From NCBI GenBank assembly GCA_032622095.1, contig CP136064.1:248031827-248095826 (forward strand): a DNA stretch of 64,000 nt. The letters are read 5' to 3'. The notes beneath the pieces were generated by a model that was not told where the DNA came from, searched no databases, and was given only the letters and a program-made list of their open reading frames with translations. Shown here piece after piece: positions 1-11,604 of this stretch (positions within the stretch are counted from its first letter, which is position 1; each line of letters begins with the position of its first letter). Made by a program: the position numbers and the translations under genes. This DNA comes from Siphonodentalium dalli. Taxonomy: Eukaryota; Mollusca; Scaphopoda; Gadilida; Siphonodentaliidae.

Positions 1-324
1 CCAACTATAATTGTATTGAGAAAACTGTGAGAAGATGCGATTTTCATAAGAAAAGGATGGCATAAACCACCCAACCCAAAAACTGAGATTTTCAAAAAGA
101 TCAAGGTCAAATTGAAGGTCAAGGTGACCTCCAAAATCTGGAACCAGCCAGTTTAGTGATACTCACCTACCACTTAACAAATTCTGAAAGTTTGTCGCTT
201 CTATCACAAAGTGAACGATTTTTATGTTTTCCTGTAATTATCCCCCCCCCCCCCACTATTATGTTGCTATATCAATTCACCAAAGGTCTCGCTCGCTGCA
301 GAAAGCACATTTGAAGCAATTAAC

Positions 325-563
325 GGCAATATCATACGACTTCCCCGTCGAGAAAATTTGTCGCCCAATGTTTTGAGTTTTTCAAAGAAATGTAACTCTA
401 ACATACCCGTTATTTAGTAAAAAATCACCTTTACTACCAAAAGAATGACACCACAAAGAGACACGTTTCAAAAACACTATAGGAAAAATCACTTGGTCGA
501 CCCCACTATCTAACAAACTTCAGCCCAAAAATGTTCTTGACGGGGAAGTCGTGTGAGATTGCC
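325..563. repeat. Inverted repeat pair, 25-bp arms
   Basis: The arm at 325-349 (ggcaatatcatacgacttcc and five more bases) is matched by its reverse complement at 539-563 with two or three mismatches. The spacer is 189 bp. The pair could be the ends of a small non-autonomous DNA element, but I could not identify a target duplication. Confidence 0.5.
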
Positions 564-1382
564 TTTAAAAGAGTATGATATGTGATTATAATTTATGAAA
601 GTGGCAAGGCGACTGTTGGTCATTTGAGGATAGAGAACACATACTCGGTTCCAACCTCAACTTGAGTTCCATTGAAGGTCTCGCACATTCTATAATTCAA
701 AGTATATGTCTTTATTTCTATTCTTCTATTTTGGCGGCCTTCGGCTTGGCGGGTAGTATCAGATAACTAATCTAACCTTATCTATAGTTTTACAATAGAC
801 TGATTCAGTTTTCTAACTATACCTGACACATAGATATCATCATTATCTATTAGATAGGCATCAGTAGGGAAGTAATTAGTCCTGTTCTATAATATTAATG
901 TATGTGTCATAAAACTCATATGCATGTATTGTATCGTACATGTCTGTCTGCATGTTCAAGCTCAAACACAGGCCTCTGACTCAAGATCTGTACCACAAAC
1001 CTTTACATGTAAGTATATCTGAATTCAGCTGGAACCCTTTTATATTTAGAGATAAACTAGGTCGATTGGATCGATAATTAAAGTACAAATATTTATACGA
1101 GTGGTGGTATAGATTTTGTGTTAGGGGCCTTTGATCATTTCATTCATTTTCACACTCTTATTCACCTCGACATTTTATTTTGTTGTCATCAGTCATCTAT
1201 TTGTTTTATATGTTTGTTGTTTAGGGCCCTGAGGCCTGAAGTGTATTATCTCTGTCTGGTTGGTTCATCCGCAATAAATCATTAAGTGATAGCTGCCTTT
1301 ATCTGAACCCTACCCTGGTCATTAACACTCGTACTAATTTAATCTGATATTTAAAAGAGTATGATATGTGATTATAATTTAT
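564..1382. repeat. 33-bp perfect direct repeat about 0.8 kb apart
   Basis: The sequence beginning tttaaaagagtatgatatgt at 564-596 is repeated exactly at 1350-1382. Both copies end in attataatttat. The repeat is too long for a normal target-site duplication. It may mark a local duplication or a deletion between repeat copies. Confidence 0.6.
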
Positions 1383-3720
1383 AGATCATTATATCTCGTT
1401 CTCTAAATCGGCATAATAATGCAAACAAGATATAATTATATATTTTTTTTACGAAATAAGTTTAATTATTCACCAAACAATAAATATATCATAGATCATG
1501 GAGAACAAATCAATGCGACCAGCAGTCTACCAGATGGTGAACGAAAGCATTATCAAAAGACCTCAACGTTAGTTATTAACTGAGTTGTTCCTTCGAAAAT
1601 CCAAAGGATGGAACCAGTCTGGCTTTCATGTTTTTATTTTTGGTGAAATTGGTTATTAGGGAAATTCTGTTACGTGTATATATCTACCGAAAATATTCGC
1701 TCCTTCTTCGGAAAATAATAAATACTAGTTTAGAGTACGTGCACCTAACCTTTTCCCAGGCTTGTCTGATACTGTGCGCGAGACATAGTTCCAAACCTCT
1801 TTTTGTTCCTATTCCTTTGAGGTTTTACAGTTGAAATATAATATTATATGTTTAGTATAAACATATTTTATTCCAATCAAAATAATAACATACCGGTATT
1901 TAAACATTTGACAAACATGTTACAGTAAGACAGAATAATATAAATAATCGATTGATTGGAAATTATTGTTTCGTTCATTTCCATGGTGCGTGAATGCTTG
2001 TGAACCTGGAAAATGTGAGAAGTTATTCTGCGCGTCACGCCATTTTCAGGCCTATATATATATATGCATTTTTACCCATTAAATTGAAAGAGACAACCAT
2101 TCGTTTCCCAAAATGGCAAAGAATAGTGACCACTAGCTCATATACTCTAACACAATCCCCTCACAAACCGCGAGAGAAAATACAACATATTTCTTTATTA
2201 ACTGCATGCTGTCGAATTTAACCACATAGGCCTACATAAAATGGAGGAAAAATTCAGGCTAGAGAGTTCTATCTCCATGTGCACTCTGATCCGGAAGCGA
2301 GACGATGGTTTTGTAAGCAAAAGGGTTCTATCTCTAAACACATTTTTCGTAGTGTCTTTTATTATAAAACTGGCGAGTTTCTAGAACTGAGACTTCGGAT
2401 ATAATAATATTTTAGTTAGCTTTAACATTTTGAAACATGACGACACACACTGAAAACGATTTACTTGGTAATTCCCGTCTCGAAATTTCAACATCGATTT
2501 CCCAACAAAATGATTAATGTTGGATAGAACCATCTGATTCTCACACAACGATATATAAGGTCGATAAAAAAGGCAACTCAAATGTTTTGTTAGATATGCA
2601 TTAAAACGCCGACCTCTGATGTTTCCCGTGTTTTATTGCCATCAGTGACAAAATTGACAATCACATTGCAGTAAAAACAACTCACAGATGTGCAAAGAGT
2701 AAGCCGTAGTTAATTAACACCTTTGCAATACGGCTAATCTTATGTTCGTTTGTGTTTGTTGTTTAGTAGCTTTGTATTCAAATAATGCTAATAACTAAAA
2801 AAATAAGTGATCAAAGTTGGAAATAACACCACATACACATAGAGTGGACCCACACGCACCCACAAAAAAAATTTCACCCTTCTATTCCGCTTTTTGGACC
2901 TGTGTTCGTTTATGTTCGTTTGTGTTCGTTGTTTAGTAGGACCGAATTTGATCGGCTCCGACCCCGTTCCGACTTTTAAATTTTCCAGAAGTTTTTAACC
3001 CGCAAAAGAAGAAGAAAATGACAGAAAGGTGAGTTATAACGTGTATACTTCAATGTATCTTGGTTCAGGATATGACACACCGACAAAATCAATGACAATG
3101 ACCCGAAACAAAGGTGTAAATGGTTGTTTGACTTCAAACTCAAACTTCTTTTTCTTCTATACATTTCCCATTGATAATTTAACGTGCATCTCCCGACTTG
3201 TTATTAACCTTTGTATATGTCAAATTGCACAGAATGGGTTCTGAATGAATTTAGTGTTTATCACATATCAAAATAAGCCCATAATTTTAGTTATTGACCC
3301 AGTAATTACGATGTATAAGAAATATGACGAAAAATACTCCGACTCATCAGTGATTTGGTGGTTCGGATCAGGATCTAACAGGTTTCAAGTACTCCGACCC
3401 TTACATGATCACCAGATACGTTCGCACTATGTTTACGACCCCAATGCCACAGTGCAGTATAATTATGACTACACGCAAATATCATACGTGATCTTATATA
3501 AACCTGTCAGTGTTGTCAAAATTCTCGGGAAAATGTGTGCATATATATAGGCCTCCATACCAATTGATATGTCATGAACATAAATATAGAAGTCAATTTG
3601 GGGGGTCCAACAAAAGCAATGACCAATTTTAATTAAAATTCTGCACAACACGCATATGCCTGTATTTACTATAAATTGTTATACATGTAAACTGAATTAT
3701 TTATACATTTATACTTTCAG

Positions 3721-4190
3721 AATATATCCGAGGATTTTTCGAGGATTCCTTGCTTTTGTTGGACTTGTCCGTGTCATTGGATGCTGCTGAACGTGAAGAA
3801 ATTGAGACTGACATTTCTTCAAACCCGGTCCCGATTGCTGCCTCTACCCCAGTTACCAAACAAAGTGGAATGCACCAGTGTGGAATTTGTACCTATTCCA
3901 CAAAATATAAGTCTAACTACACACGCCATTTAAAGCGTCACGAAGAACCATCCGAATCAGCGTGTGTATCAGGAGATTCTGAAGAGTCCGTAAAATTGTG
4001 CCACATGTGTTCCCGCACATTCAATACAACCACCGGCTTGCGTCTGCATGTCCAGATGAAGCACGAGCCGGCAACCACACAGAAGTATAAGTGCGGAGTG
4101 GCGATGTAAGGGAAGCAGGATTTTGACTTGCACCTAAATACACACGCCAGTCTTAAACCATACGAATGTGACATCTGTCTATATTATTAG
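3721..4190 (+). pseudogene. Broken C2H2 zinc-finger exon
   Basis: The segment follows a good acceptor (pyrimidine-rich, ending tttcag at 3720) and reads openly from 3723. It begins with an acidic, Ser/Leu-rich stretch, then two C2H2 fingers: CGICTYSTKYKSNYTRHLKRH needs C-x2-C-x12-H-x3-H and fits, and a second, CHMC...HVQMKH, fits C-x2-C-x12-H-x4-H. A third finger starts YKCGVAM, then meets TAA at 4107-4109. Its histidine half (HLNTH) and the linker KPYECDIC of a fourth finger remain readable to a TAG at 4188. The third finger also lacks its second cysteine. C2H2 arrays usually bind DNA. This copy could be a pseudogene, or a last exon whose protein ends at 4109. No other exon of it was found. 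Confidence 0.6.
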
Positions 4191-5829
4191 GTAAATGCAG
4201 TCTTATTTGGACATGTCTACTACCCAACAGAAGATAGGCAAGTCTTCGTTAATCACCACATAGTCACATACTGTATGATAGCATGAGTGGCACGCATATG
4301 TACAATGGTATCATTAGAATTCCTTAGATTATGTGGTTAATAGGCCAGCCACAAAAATGTCAGATCTTCCCAAGTTTTGAACACATTATCTTAAAGATAA
4401 ATGTGATCAAAAACACAATTTATAGTGTCAGGTATTCTAGCGACCAGAAAATGGATTATTTTAAATGAAAATGGCAAGAATCTGACACCCATTTACAATT
4501 TCCAGAAAAAGAATTGACTAATGTGTGTTAGAGTCGGAGCCGATCAATTTATACAGATTGGGGTCGGAATACATGTATATCAAAATTAGGGTCGGAGCCG
4601 ATGTTATACTTTTAAAATTGGTGTTTAAAACAAAAACTCACGACTAATTGAATTCATTTTTGTTTCAATATGCACTCGAACAGTAATAACACGTTATGCA
4701 TAGGACTTTATTACCATACATATTTATACCCATTCAACAATATGACTTGAACCTCGGTGCTATGTTTTTCCCCATCGATTTTGACTGATCTCAGCGTAAT
4801 TAAGGCGCATAAATGGCATAGATCTTTGCCAGACGTCATATACAGGTTCTTCGGGTTACCGTACTACAATCGAATTTCACTAATTATATGCCAGGCCAAT
4901 AGCCAATATAGTGCTCATAGCCTCATACTTACCATTTTCAGATATTTGTTGTCAATTTTCATACAAAAGCCGCCATTTTGGCATTAAAATCTTTGTTTGA
5001 GTCGGAATCGAAGTCCTGTTAGATCCGATTTTGAACCTGTTAGATCCGATCCTCGAGGAACACAAATTTGAACTTGACCTGTTTTTGAACTAGTAAACCC
5101 ACATACCAACTTTCATTCCAGTTCAGACTTACTAAAGTTATCATCCAGAAATGAAAAAAGCAAATGGACGGACGGATACTGATGACAATTATACAAATGT
5201 GTACTAATATGACTACTACATTAATATTGGAGTCTTGGAGGAGATTGTGATGGCTGATTGTATAGTCCTGACACTTACAGTTATATATACCTAAGTACAA
5301 CTACTATTGGATTAATGTGACTGTCTTGTGTATGTACTATGTAATGTGGTTTGCATGTTTCTTCGATAATTATAACTGTGAAAAAAAAATAGAATACTCG
5401 ATTCGATATCCATCCCAATTGATTAGTTGATGCCATGTTACACTGTTTATGACAAATAGTTCCATACTCATTCAGTTGCATGTTTGTCGCATTGATAGGG
5501 TGCTACCGTGCTACATATTGTTGGCCAGTGAGGATAGTAGTTATTAAAAACAATTTAGAACGAAACAAGCAATTTTTATATTTTGAAATCACCAGCATAC
5601 ATCTACCTACACATCCCTATATTATAACTTTTTTCTTATATTTGTCTTAATCATCCCTTATTTCGACTTGTGTTCGGTATTCATAGAAATCCTCGCCGAG
5701 CTTTGCACTAGTTCAGATCATGTTCTTTATATTTGCTGAGAACACTGTTCATAAAATTTACTTTCTAAATATATGATTAAAGTCACCTTTTTGATATTTT
5801 TATTGTTATATAATATATTTGTCATGAAT
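4191..5829. other. Non-coding stretch
   Basis: I see no supported gene. A short motif, gtcggagccgat, recurs at about 4533 and 4591 and in weaker form near 4999. The 43 bp at 5546-5588 are repeated at 7415-7457, just beyond the tandem array (see findings). Confidence 0.5.
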
Positions 5830-7415
5830 GTTGACATTGACATTTAAATGGGAACGAGTCATTTTTGTGTCATTCGGCCAAAAAACATGGCCGCTGGTGG
5901 CCATCTTGGATTTCAAAATTCAATCCATTGGCGCGGGCTACAGGTCGTATTGTTCGTCTGATCATCATGAAATTTGTCATTTTAGGATCATTTGGCCAAA
6001 AAACATGGCCGCTGGTGGCCATCTTGGATTTTACTCTTTCCATCACTAAATCCTTTGACACATCCTACAGACCACATCTCTGATTCGATCATCACCAAAC
6101 TTCATGTGGATCATCGGGGCGACCTCTAGATGGGAACGAGTCATTTTGGGGTCGTTTGGCCAAAAAACATGGCTGCCAGCAGCCATCTTGGATTTTACTC
6201 TTTGCATGACTAAATCCTTTGGCGCGGGCTACAGGTTGTAGCTTTGGTCGGAACTTCATGAAATTTGTCATGGATGTTAACAATGACATGTAGATGGGAA
6301 CGAGTCATTTTGGTGTCATTCGGCCGAAAAACTTGGCTGCCAGCAGCCATCTTGGATTTTACTCTTTGCATGACTAAATCGTTTGGCGCGGGCTACAGGT
6401 CGTACCTTTGATCCGATGTTTATGAAATTTGTAATGAATGTTGCTATTGACATGTAGATGGGAACGAGTCATTTTGGGGTCATTCGGCAAAAAAACATGG
6501 CTGCTGGCGGCCATCTTGGATTTCAAAATTCAATCCATTGGCGCGGGCTACAGGTCGTACTGTTTGTCTGATCATCATGAAATTTGTCATGGATGTTCAT
6601 ATTGACATGTAGATGGGAACGAGTGATTTTGGGGTCGTTCAGTAAAAAAACATGGCCGCCAGCAGCCATCTTGGATTTTACTCTTTGCATGATTAAATCC
6701 TTTGGCACGGGCTACAGGTCGTAGCTTTGGTCGGAACTTCATGAAATTTGTCATGGATGTTAACAATGACATGTAGATGGGAACGAGTCATTTTGGGGTC
6801 GTTCGACCGAAAAACATGGCCGCTGGCGGCCATCTTGGATTTCAAATTTCAATCCATTGGCGTGGGCTACAGCTCGTACTGTTTGTCTGATCATCATGAA
6901 ATATGTCATAGATGTTAATATTGACATGTAGATGGGAACGAGTGATTTTGGGGTCGTTCGGCCAAAAAACATGGCCACCAGCAGCCATCTTGGATTTTAC
7001 TCTTTGCATGACTAAATCCTTTGGCACGGGCTACAGGTCGTAGCTTTGGTCGGAACTTCATGAAATTTGTCATGGATGTTAACAATGACATGTAGATGGG
7101 AACGAGTCATTTTGGGGTCGTTCGGCCGAAAAACATGGCCACTGGTGGCCAACTTGGATTTCAAAATTCAATCGATTGGCGCGGGCTACAGGTCGTACTG
7201 TTCGTCTGATCATCATGAAATATGTCATAGATGTTAATATTGACATGTAGATGGGAACGAGTGATTTTGGATTTTACTCTTTGCATGACTAAATCCGTTG
7301 GCACAGGTTAGACATTTCAATTAGCACCTTTCCTATTCCACCATTTACTGTCAACTATTAAATTATTCCCCTACCTACCGTAAGTTGAGCTACAGTGTCA
7401 TTGACACTTTCATTT
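5830..7415 (+). repeat. 160-bp tandem array ending in a Helentron-like 3' end (family A)
   Basis: The motif gatgggaacgag recurs at about 5850, 6130, 6293, 6460, 6612, 6776, 6932, 7095 and 7250, a spacing of roughly 152-167 bp (once 281). Two unit types alternate. One reads 'catcttggatttcaaaattc', the other 'catcttggattttactcttt'. The array ends with AAGTTGAGCTA at 7382-7392 followed by the stem-loop agtgtcattgacact. Full-length relatives of about 1 kb occur at 24781, 36253 and 39039 and start with TAGCTCAACTT; that start is missing here. Short reading frames inside are repeat shadows. Confidence 0.8.
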
Positions 7416-7706
7416 AAAACAATTTAGAATGAAACAAGCAATTTTTATATTTTGAAAATGTTTTCAGAATGCTTAACAATTTAACATTTGGTTTACAGTA
7501 ACAAATTTGAAAATGTTTTCAGAATGATTGACATATTAACATATGGTTTATTCTAGCAAATTTGAACATCTATACATTGTTTTTGTGGCATCAAACGTTT
7601 AATAGATATTAACCACTTGAATGCGTCAATACATCGTTGCTAATTGATATGACGGCAAATACGCAGTAATATTCGCGATAGTTTATTATAACTGAAGTAA
7701 AATAAT

Positions 7707-7810
7707 GGACCGGACCGGCAGATAAAAGCGGTCCGGTCCAGTGACACCCGGACCGGACCGCGGTCCACCACTGGACCGCGGACCGGACCGGTCCAAAGCG
7801 GTCCGGTCCA
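7707..7810. repeat. GC-rich CGGTCC inverted-repeat cluster
   Basis: About 100 bp are built almost wholly from ggaccggaccg and its complement cggtccggtcc, in both orientations. The region can fold into strong hairpins. Its base composition is strikingly unlike the AT-rich surroundings. Confidence 0.7.
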
Positions 7811-8856
7811 CATCACTAGTATAGTATGTGGCCTGCATGTATCATGTGTACAGACAGTGCATTGATACTATATAAAATGCCAAATAAATACTTCATAATG
7901 CGAAAGATACCTGTATATTGTGAGAATGAACTGCACGCTACGTATGATGTCAACTCTGTGAATGAGAAGAAAGTTGGCTAAGATCAATTTTAAATGAAGC
8001 TGACGTACGACGTCATCATCAAAGACACATCATGACGTCCAATTTTATTTGAATTGAAATTTTAATGCACATGACAAGCATAATAGTCATATTTTGCTCA
8101 ACAAGATATGGTATATAATTTGATGAGTTTTATATTATTGTAAACTGAGAGAGGGGAGATAACATATATGTAAAGGTGAGAATGTGTTGGGATAATCCTA
8201 TAAAATTTGATTTCAATGAATCAGATATCCATCAAAATTGGCCAGCTTGTAATGCAATAACTAGCAGTTACAGTGAGAAAGTTAAAAGAATAAGTAGGAT
8301 TATCCAGGGTTTCCGCTATGCCGGCATGGGATCCCCTCAACGGCCCCTTACCCCTAACCAAGTTTTCCCCTGTTGATTTTCATTTTTAGGGTCCCATTCC
8401 CCCAGCCCAGATTTCCCCTGAAATTCAGATCTCAGGGTGTGTTACTGGTGTGTTAAAATTAAGGTATTATTCGCTGTCTTTGCGAGTGTATATTCCGTAA
8501 TTTCCGGTTGTTACTCATCCGTAAATAAGTTGTGATCGTTTGAATGGGTACATATAGAGCTTCTGCATATTATTTATTTATAGACTCCATTTTTTTTTTA
8601 CGATCACAATAAATTTCTATTGCTTTTGAAGTTAGAGGGTTTGATAGCTGGAAAACTTTGGTAGAAAATATATGCAGGTATAACGGTCTGCCAATTACAA
8701 TATCTTGTACTTCTAGATTATAGACCTACCGGTATATCGCGAAAGTACATGTAGATAAATTTGTGTTCCTACATTGAAATTATTTACTGGATTTTCCCCT
8801 TAGCAGCTACCGGCCCCATTTCCCGACCCCTAGCGGAAACCCTGGCTACACCTTAT
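7811..8856. other. Non-coding stretch
   Basis: No gene is supported. The first base pairs follow the GC-rich cluster. Around 8300-8430 the sequence is less AT-rich (tatgccggcatgggatcccc) but no coding frame holds. Confidence 0.4.
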
Positions 8857-9092
8857 AAACCCTTCCATGACGGTAGCTGTGCTGGTGTAGCATTAAAGAT
8901 CCTGTGCCAAGGAATTCTTTTATATATGCGAGTCTCCCATAGGGAGCCTCCCACATATAAGGTAAATATTGTTAGGCTAATGTATTCTCTTATATATGCG
9001 AGGCTCCCTATGGGAGACTCACATATATAAGAGAAAGCATTGGCACAGGGTTTTTGCACAATTTCAGGAAGCTCCAGTCATGGAAGGGTTAA
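8857..9092. mobile_element. TTAA-type double-hairpin MITE
   Basis: The left end is a slightly mutated (ta)aacccttccatgac and the right end is tggaagggTTAA (9089-9092). Inside are two hairpins, each built from ctcttatatatgcgag and its complement, with ends that read gatcctgtgcc and ggcacagggttt. TTAA targets with CCCTTT ends are the signature of piggyBac-like elements. No transposase is present, so it is non-autonomous. Confidence 0.75.
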
Positions 9093-9109
9093 GACTTGTT
9101 TATAGTTTA

Positions 9110-9183
9110 ATATCACGAGCTTCCGGCCATTATAGTGATTCCACTTGATAAAGGCCACTTGAATGGCCGGAAGCTCGTGATAT
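9110..9183. repeat. Hairpin inside the 9093 element
   Basis: The arm atatcacgagcttccggcca at 9110 is matched by tggccggaagctcgtgatat ending at 9183. About 30 bp of loop separates the arms. Confidence 0.8.
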
Positions 9184-9187
9184 ATAC

Positions 9188-9340
9188 GGATTAACTGTCA
9201 TGTGGACTGTTTTTATGGAGATGTAACGGTGAGGTAAGTGGACATAACTTGTGTAAAACCCGAAGGGTTTTACATACAAGTTATGTCCACTTACCTCACC
9301 GTTACATCTCCATAAAAATAGTCCACATGACAGTTAATCC
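9188..9340. repeat. Near-perfect 150-bp palindrome
   Basis: The sequence reads from ggattaactgtcatgtggac to its complement gtccacatgacagttaatcc. The centre is at about 9263 (acccgaagggt). Only a mismatch and a 2-base insertion spoil the symmetry. Such sequence forms cruciforms or RNA hairpins and is typical of fold-back MITEs. Confidence 0.85.
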
Positions 9341-9516
9341 TTATATTTATATACATTTAGCGAAAAAGCCACTTTTGTAAATATATATTTAAATCGAAAA
9401 GTGTATCGTGACAAGATCAGCCCAAAATACCCAATAGCACCCTTGGCAAAAGTTAATAGGAACAATTTCTCTTCATGTTGAAACCCGATGATGTATTAAG
9501 TCAATCCTGCGCGAGT

Positions 9517-10556
9517 CAAAATGCGCCCAAAGCATTACGCGTTTGTCTTTCCAAACCTAATGACGTATCGATGGTGTTATTAGCTTGGTGTTATGAGGCG
9601 TTCCGCATTCACCGAGAAATAACTGCAACTAGCCACGTGGGCGCCGACCAATCAGAATGCTGGATTTAGTGATGACAACACTTAGTGTGTAAATATTAAA
9701 CTATAAACAAGTCTTAAGGTGTATCCTACTTATTTCTTTCAATTATCAGAACAGGCCTGTATCATGCTACACATACACTTATTCAGTGAGAAACTTAGTG
9801 ATATAACTATTAACCCTTTCATGATGGGAGCTGTGCTGGTGCAGCATTAACCCTTTGAACCCTGACGTCCTGAACGTTAAACGGTCCCCACCCAAGGCGC
9901 CTGACGTTATATAGTGTTCCGACGACGTAACGCATAATGCTCTTAACAGGGATGTATATACATATATACATGCTCAACTATATGGCAATCTACTATATAT
10001 GCTAACTGAACTAGTGTGTGTGGTGAAATATGTCACAAAGTATTGCAACAAGACAGTCTATTCCACGTTCAATATACATGTAGTTTATATTGCGGCTCCC
10101 TTGTTCGCGCTATATATTTATAATGAAATTCTTATCCTTTGCCTACGATAAAAGGCATTTCTCACAATGCACCTCTTTGTATGCGCAAAGAAACAGACCC
10201 CCTGTAACCAATTTGGCTGCTAAAGTCAGATGTATGAACATGTGACTCATTTGCGCAAAGTAGAAGCCGAATTATAGTTAATTTGTGCTTTGATCACAAA
10301 ATTTCTAACGAAATACTTGCAATTTTCCGATGATAAAAAGCATTTTTTTGTCAAAATGGGCCTCTGCGCATGCGCCCAAAACATTACGCGTTCGTCTTTC
10401 CAAAACCTATGACGCGTCGATGTAATTATGAGGCTGCAGTTATGAGCTGTTGCGCATTCACCGAGAAATAATTGCAACTAGCCACGTGGGCGCCGACCAA
10501 TCAGAATGCTGGATTTAGTGATAATCACACTTAGTATGTAAATATATTGTGTTTCT
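9517..10556 (+). repeat. 190-bp direct repeat (two copies)
   Basis: Segments 9517-9705 and 10366-10556 share long identical runs such as actagccacgtgggcgccga. The second copy stops just before the non-LTR element. Between them, 9812-9850 holds a TTAACCCTTTCATG fragment of the TTAA MITE family. Confidence 0.75.
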
Positions 10557-10633
10557 TGATTTTCAGTGTTAGACTTCTGGTTTTATTGTCGCTCATTTAG
10601 GTTTTTTGCTGATATGTCAGTTAAACCAGGTAA

Positions 10634-11551
10634 CCAGTCAAACCCGGTAAAACTATTTCAACCAATACCGGTACCTCATTCACAAGAGAAGGTGTCGCAT
10701 TATTGATAAGATCGGACATTAACATCTTCTGTTCGGAAATTGATTCACGTGTCACAAGTGACTTTATCGTCGGCGTAAAACTACACTTCACAGAATCATC
10801 GTCCGTTTACCTGCTACAGGTGTATCTGCCAAATACCGGTAGGGGTGACGTTCTGTTTAAAGACTGCCTATATTCTCTGGAGAACTACATATCGTTACTT
10901 TCTGAAGATGCTCCTGTCATAATAATGGGTGATCTAAATGTACACCTTGGTGACTCAAGGGGACAAAACATTCCCGCTGGTCATGCTGATCGTTCGGTGT
11001 GGATGCACCAATTCTTAGAGCGCGCATCTATGCAGTCTACTTTATGTCTTCCGACGTTAGCCGGACCAAAATTCACATTCTATCCACATATTGTAGTAGC
11101 ACAACCGACAACGATAGACCATATTCTCGTTCACAAAAGTATGTTATATTGTATCACAGGATGTTCCGTATTGAATGACGACACACTAAACGTTTCAAAT
11201 CATCTGCCTGTGACGTGCTCTCTCCTATTAGACATACATAATGTGACAAATCCCATCAAATACACACGGAGACTCTACAGCTGGGAAAAGGGAGATGTAA
11301 CTGCTTACCGTTCCCTGCTGGACAGCAGTTGCCTTGAACTTCTCACGCATCCGACCTCGGAAAAGCGTGATGTTCGTGCATTATATGAGGCAATAGTTGA
11401 ATGTATCCACAGTGCATCTATTCAAGCCTTGGGCGCAAAGACGTTCAATTCACACGCGAACCCCTACTGGAATACAGAGCTCTCACATTTGCACAGAGTC
11501 TCAGGTAAAGGCTGCCCTGTTGGATTCGTTCCGGGAGACCGCGAAGCGTAA
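10634..11551 (+). pseudogene. LINE endonuclease domain (broken)
   Basis: The frame is open from the TAA at 10631 to a stop at 11551. Family hallmarks of the endonuclease/exonuclease/phosphatase fold are visible: REGVALLIRSDI near the start, the metal-site motif IIMGDLNVHLG near 10915-10950, TIDHILV near 11112 and the final NHLPVTCSL near 11200. In active elements this domain nicks target DNA for target-primed reverse transcription. The usual SDH catalytic histidine block reads SNHLPV here, so the histidine is kept. The N-terminal part is missing and the frame shifts after codon 305 or so, so it is a relic. Confidence 0.85.
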
Positions 11552-11604
11552 ATTCAAATGTATATGTTGCCTACAAGGATTCAAAACACCGTTTCCGGAG
11601 AGCT

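Larger units (their letters stand above)
1..3720. other. Non-coding AT-rich stretch
   Basis: No convincing exon is seen on either strand; reading frames here are short and of low complexity. The first 130 bases contain a 'aaggtcaaggtgacct' motif like those common in molluscan repeats. A run of C lies at 241-254. The inverted pair at 325-563 and the direct repeat at 564/1350 are listed separately. The motif 'gttcgtttgtgttcgttgtttag' type sequence recurs near 2740-2770 and 2905-2940. The stretch ends at the splice acceptor before the zinc-finger exon. Confidence 0.6.
9093..9713. mobile_element. TTAA-flanked element with perfect 21-bp TIRs
   Basis: The terminal inverted repeats are 9093-9113 (starting gacttgtttata) and 9693-9713 (ending tataaacaagtc) and are perfectly complementary. 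TTAA flanks both sides (9089-9092 and 9714-9717). Internal hairpins occupy 9110-9183 and 9188-9340. The last 190 bp (9517-9705) are repeated at 10366-10556. No transposase is encoded, so it is a non-autonomous DNA element, perhaps piggyBac- or Kolobok-like. Confidence 0.75.

Noticed and set aside
5828-7027. Several frames repeating MAAGGHVFWPNDPK-like peptides
   Set aside because: All come from the 160-bp tandem units; no start, stop or codon pattern is conserved between units.
8761-9059. Frames on both strands with similar peptides
   Set aside because: They are the two arms of the TTAA MITE hairpins read in opposite directions.
10560-10640. Start of the LINE with an ORF1
   Set aside because: An in-frame stop lies at 10631 and no RNA-binding or zinc-knuckle ORF1 is seen upstream; the 5' part is missing.
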